Assembly: GCF_002368395.1 (NCBI RefSeq)
Contig: NZ_AP018254.1
Span: 5,704,001-5,768,000, forward strand
Length of the DNA: 64,000 nucleotides
DNA from: Calothrix sp. NIES-3974
GTDB taxonomy: Bacteria > Cyanobacteriota > Cyanobacteriia > Cyanobacteriales > Nostocaceae
Direction: 5' to 3'
Under the pieces are notes generated by a model. It searched no databases and had not been told where the DNA came from. It worked only from the letters and a program-made list of their open reading frames with translations. A program made the position numbers and the translations under genes. Shown in pieces: positions 61,963 to 64,000 of this stretch; within the stretch, counting starts at the first letter, position 1; each line of letters starts with the position of its first letter.

Positions 61963-62420
61963 TTCAATGGACTTTCTTGCAATGCAAGGGTTTACTGCAT
62001 TGAAACCCATCAAAAATAAACCTTTTCGCTCAATATTCGCTCAATTCCAAAAATAGCACGGGTATATTGAGCAGGTAAATCAGTACACTTGTACAAACAA
62101 AATACGCGATCGCATTATCAAGACATTCTACAAAGAATCTTCAGAATACACTTGGCATTTATTACTAGCGTGCTGTTTTTATTATTCAAATTACTAAGTA
62201 TGCTTATAGTGCATGCAAAACACTTTTGTTTATTAATGGTTAGCAATTTTTAAATAAACATGCTGATAATCATGATACTTTGCGTAAGTATCTATTTGTA
62301 TTTTTACTTAAGCACTTAAACATCTGACTTTTTAAACGTTTAAACATTCAAAAATTTAAATATTTACGTATTCAGGTGAATATGCTATATTGACATGGCA
62401 TGGCGTATTAATGGTTACTC
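61963..62420. other. AT-rich region between the tRNA and the parA gene
   Basis: From about 62307 to 62370 there are repeated TTAAAC/TTTAAA steps (ACTTAAACATC, TTTAAACGTTTAAAC, TTTAAATATTT). It contains the palindrome at 62331-62344 and is the likely binding region of the RHH protein. A TATATT -10-like box lies at about 62386. No gene was seen. Confidence 0.55.
62331..62344. promoter_or_regulatory. 14-bp palindrome upstream of parA/RHH
   Basis: TTTAAACGTTTAAA is a perfect palindrome in the middle of a run of TTTAAA-like repeats, 77 bases before the ATG of the ParA gene. Candidate operator or centromere for the ribbon-helix-helix protein. Confidence 0.5.
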
Positions 62421-63017
62421 ATGATTATTACTGTTGCTGCCTCTAAAGGAGGGGTAGGAAAATCAACAACGGCATTACATTTGGCAAATTATTTGCAAAC
62501 AAAAGCGGATACTTTGTTGATTGATGGGGATGTAAATCGCTGTGTATTGGAGTGGGGAAAACGTGGTAGCTTACCCTTCAAAGTTGCGGATGAAGTTGAG
62601 GGTGTGGAGTTAGCAAAAATCTATGAACATATTGTGATTGATACACCTACCCATCCCGATGAAAATGATTTAAAGGTAATGGTGCGAGGGTGTGATTTAT
62701 TGGTGATACCAATGACACCGGATGCGATGGCGATCGCGGCTACATTTAATTTTATTAATGTCTTGAATAAATTTCGATTTAAAGTTAATTACCGAATTTT
62801 GTTAACAATGATTCCACCGCGTCCAAATCGGGTGGGTGACGATGCAAGAAAAACACTTTTAAGTGCTGGTTTGCCAGTTTTTAAAACGGGAATTAGGCGG
62901 CTTTCTGTATTTCAAAATGCCGCATTAGCTGGGGTTCCGGTGAATATGTTGAAGGAGAGTTATGCGCAAATCGCGTGGCGTTGTTATGTGGAATTAGGGA
63001 AGGAAATACTTCAATGA
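62421..63017 (+). CDS. small ParA/MinD-type ATPase
   Basis: A 198-residue ParA of the short (plasmid, type Ib) kind: MIITVAASKGGVGKSTTALHLANYL (deviant Walker A), DTLLIDGDVNRCVLEWGKRG (Walker A'), IVIDTPTHPDE (Walker B) and LVIPMTPDAMAIAATFNFI. Its length and lack of an N-terminal DNA-binding domain, with an RHH protein next to it, fit plasmid type Ib partition systems. It starts at ATG 62421 with no strong Shine-Dalgarno. Its stop overlaps the next gene's start by four bases (ATGA). It is the third ParA of the window. Confidence 0.9.
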   Translation: MIITVAASKGGVGKSTTALHLANYLQTKADTLLIDGDVNRCVLEWGKRGSLPFKVADEVEGVELAKIYEHIVIDTPTHPDENDLKVMVRGCDLLVIPMTPDAMAIAATFNFINVLNKFRFKVNYRILLTMIPPRPNRVGDDARKTLLSAGLPVFKTGIRRLSVFQNAALAGVPVNMLKESYAQIAWRCYVELGKEILQ

Positions 63018-63286
63018 GTGAGAAGAATCAAACAAGTAGATTTAATGATTTAATTACTGCGGCTCGTAGTCGTAAGCTGCGTGATGAATTACTGGAAAGT
63101 CCTGAACAAAATACTTCTAAAACTAAAAGTACAGACCCCAATTATATACGGACTACGATTTATTTACCGAAATCTTTACACCGTCAATTTAAAGTTACCG
63201 CAGCCTTGGAAGAACGACAGATGAGTGATATTGTGACGGAACTCATTGAAGCATGGTTAAAAACACGAAATCAAAGGGGTGAGTGA
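63014..63286 (+). CDS. ribbon-helix-helix DNA-binding protein (ParB-like partner)
   Basis: A 90-residue protein: a flexible N-terminus (MSEKNQTSRFNDLITAARSR) and a C-terminal RHH fold YIRTTIYLPKSLHRQFKVTA, ALEERQMSDIVTELIEAWLK, where RTTIYLP is the beta strand and the MSD-IV-ELI is the second helix. In type Ib partition systems such a protein binds a centromere of short repeats and recruits ParA. The start overlaps the parA stop by four bases. Confidence 0.87.
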   Translation: MSEKNQTSRFNDLITAARSRKLRDELLESPEQNTSKTKSTDPNYIRTTIYLPKSLHRQFKVTAALEERQMSDIVTELIEAWLKTRNQRGE

Positions 63287-63677
63287 TTATTGGATAAACT
63301 GAGGAGACTGGATTTTTTACTATAAACTGTTACATATTGAAGTTGTATATTCATTGCTGTTGATGGATGACAGTTAACTGTTAACCATCAACCGCAGATC
63401 AATTAATTATGTGATTTATGTGAGTTTTACTTAATTTACTTAAGTAGTCATCATGAACTGCGTACACCAGGATGTATGAAAGTGATTTTCCCCCACTCCC
63501 TAACTCACTACTCTCGACTCACTTTCAAGTCAGGTCGGTACAATTAAACATAAAACCACAATGTAACCAATCATTCGGCGTAGAGACGACCCGACGGGTC
63601 ATCTCTACCCCCGTACAGACGCGATATATCGCGTCTCTCCCCCTGATCTGAAAGACAATTTTCACCACATACCCACT
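63287..63677. other. intergenic region with composite repeat and palindromes
   Basis: It includes the 72-bp composite repeat (63537-63608) and, five bases on, a second palindrome with CGATATATCG core (63613-63638). The rest has GGGAGT-type tracts. No gene was seen. Confidence 0.55.
63537..63608 (+). repeat. 72-bp composite dispersed repeat, copy 3
   Basis: GGTACAATTAAACATAAAAC, CACAATGTAACC, TCATTCGGC, then a GACCC-core palindrome at 63580-63608. It is nearly identical to 9171-9242. Confidence 0.85.
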
Positions 63678-64000
63678 TCAAAAGATAACTTCTTCTCCTT
63701 TTTCGGTGAAACGTACATCTTTGATATTCCATTGGGAGTTTGCGGTTAGGGTTCTACGCAAACTACCAAATAGGGCGTTATTTTCACAACTTGATAGGGA
63801 CGCAATCTGTCGTTGTGATTCCGGTGGTATGCGTAAATCTATAGTCGCAACTCCATTGCTGATGCTGACACGATATCCCGCAATTCTAAAATCACCAGTT
63901 TCAGTTTTGGCAATTACCTTACCGACTGCATCCTGAACAGGTTCTTTTGCTGAAACTGTTACTTCTTCGGGGACAAAATCTTGACATTCATTGTCAATGG
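63678..64000 (-). CDS. GerMN-domain-type protein, 5' end beyond the window
   Basis: The last 323 bases hold an open minus-strand frame from the window edge to a stop at 63678-63680. The visible 106 codons read IDNECQDFVPEEVTVSAKEP, VQDAVGKVIAKTETGDFRIA, GYRVSISNGVATIDLRIPPE, SQRQIASLSSCENNALFGSL and RRTLTANSQWNIKDVRFTEK before GEEVIF. This is the GerMN (sporulation/spore-germination-like) domain, common in cyanobacteria as a secreted or lipid-anchored protein of unknown role. The N-terminus, where a signal peptide would be, lies outside the window. Confidence 0.8.
   Translation of the reverse strand, partial: IDNECQDFVPEEVTVSAKEPVQDAVGKVIAKTETGDFRIAGYRVSISNGVATIDLRIPPESQRQIASLSSCENNALFGSLRRTLTANSQWNIKDVRFTEKGEEVIF

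Noticed and set aside
1-64000. CRISPR array
   Set aside because: The regularly shaped palindromes are scattered at irregular, long distances with no spacers of constant length, and no cas genes are present.

Overview
The window looks like chromosome of a filamentous, probably heterocystous (Nostocales-type) cyanobacterium. The reasons are the photosynthesis gene ycf3, cyanobacteria-specific families (CRR7-like, DUF3110, DUF6464, DUF3493, GerMN-type), frequent GCGATCGC (HIP1) octamers, heptameric short tandem repeats of the CCAAAAT type, many small dispersed palindromes in intergenic DNA, and an unusually dense set of Ser/Thr kinases and two-component proteins. Genus cannot be fixed from the sequence alone.

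Layout. 0.5-4.4 kb: ycf3, gatC, then a coupled pair (iron-type alcohol dehydrogenase and PLP aminotransferase). 4.4-7.0 kb: a small DUF7336-like gene broken by one stop codon, then a Type II restriction endonuclease/N6-adenine methyltransferase pair. 7-17.5 kb: metabolic and housekeeping genes (VOC protein, gcvH and gcvT, cupin, pgi, a RelE/ParE-type toxin-antitoxin pair, an alanine/Na+ symporter, a family-4 uracil-DNA glycosylase). 18-24.8 kb: two paralogous PstS-like proteins with a degraded fragment of the first between them, a DUF1400 alpha/beta hydrolase, DUF3110 and a MATE exporter. 25.4-28.8 kb: a partition-like module, made of a ParB-like gene abutting a gene that fuses an HsdR_N-type nuclease domain to a ParA ATPase, and a divergent stand-alone ParA. 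A perfect 20-bp palindrome sits between the two ParA genes. 30-48 kb: a signalling region with four Ser/Thr kinases of different architecture, two histidine kinases, a diguanylate cyclase and a metallophosphoesterase. 48-56.6 kb: FAD oxidoreductases, vapBC between 26-bp direct repeats, a broken gene carrying a palindromic repeat, and a cyanophycinase-like peptidase. 56.6-58.0 kb: an IS200/IS605-type tnpB element with one nonsense codon and a divergent 46-residue regulator-like ORF. 58.8-64 kb: NTF2-like, CRR7-like, a REC-GGDEF protein, DUF3493, tRNA-Thr(CGT), a parA/ribbon-helix-helix pair just after the tRNA, and the 3' part of a GerMN-type gene.

The strongest unusual signals are: (1) the nuclease-ParA fusion, which carries a well-placed internal Shine-Dalgarno and ATG so that a ParA-only form could also be made, next to an atypical ParB and a 20-bp palindrome; (2) about 25 copies of a palindromic repeat family with constant outer arms and exchangeable cores, some embedded in larger 72-bp and about 95-bp composite repeats, one inside a broken gene and one supplying a stop codon; (3) two genes interrupted by exactly one in-frame stop (DUF7336-like and tnpB). 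All domain calls come from reading the sequence; no database search was run.
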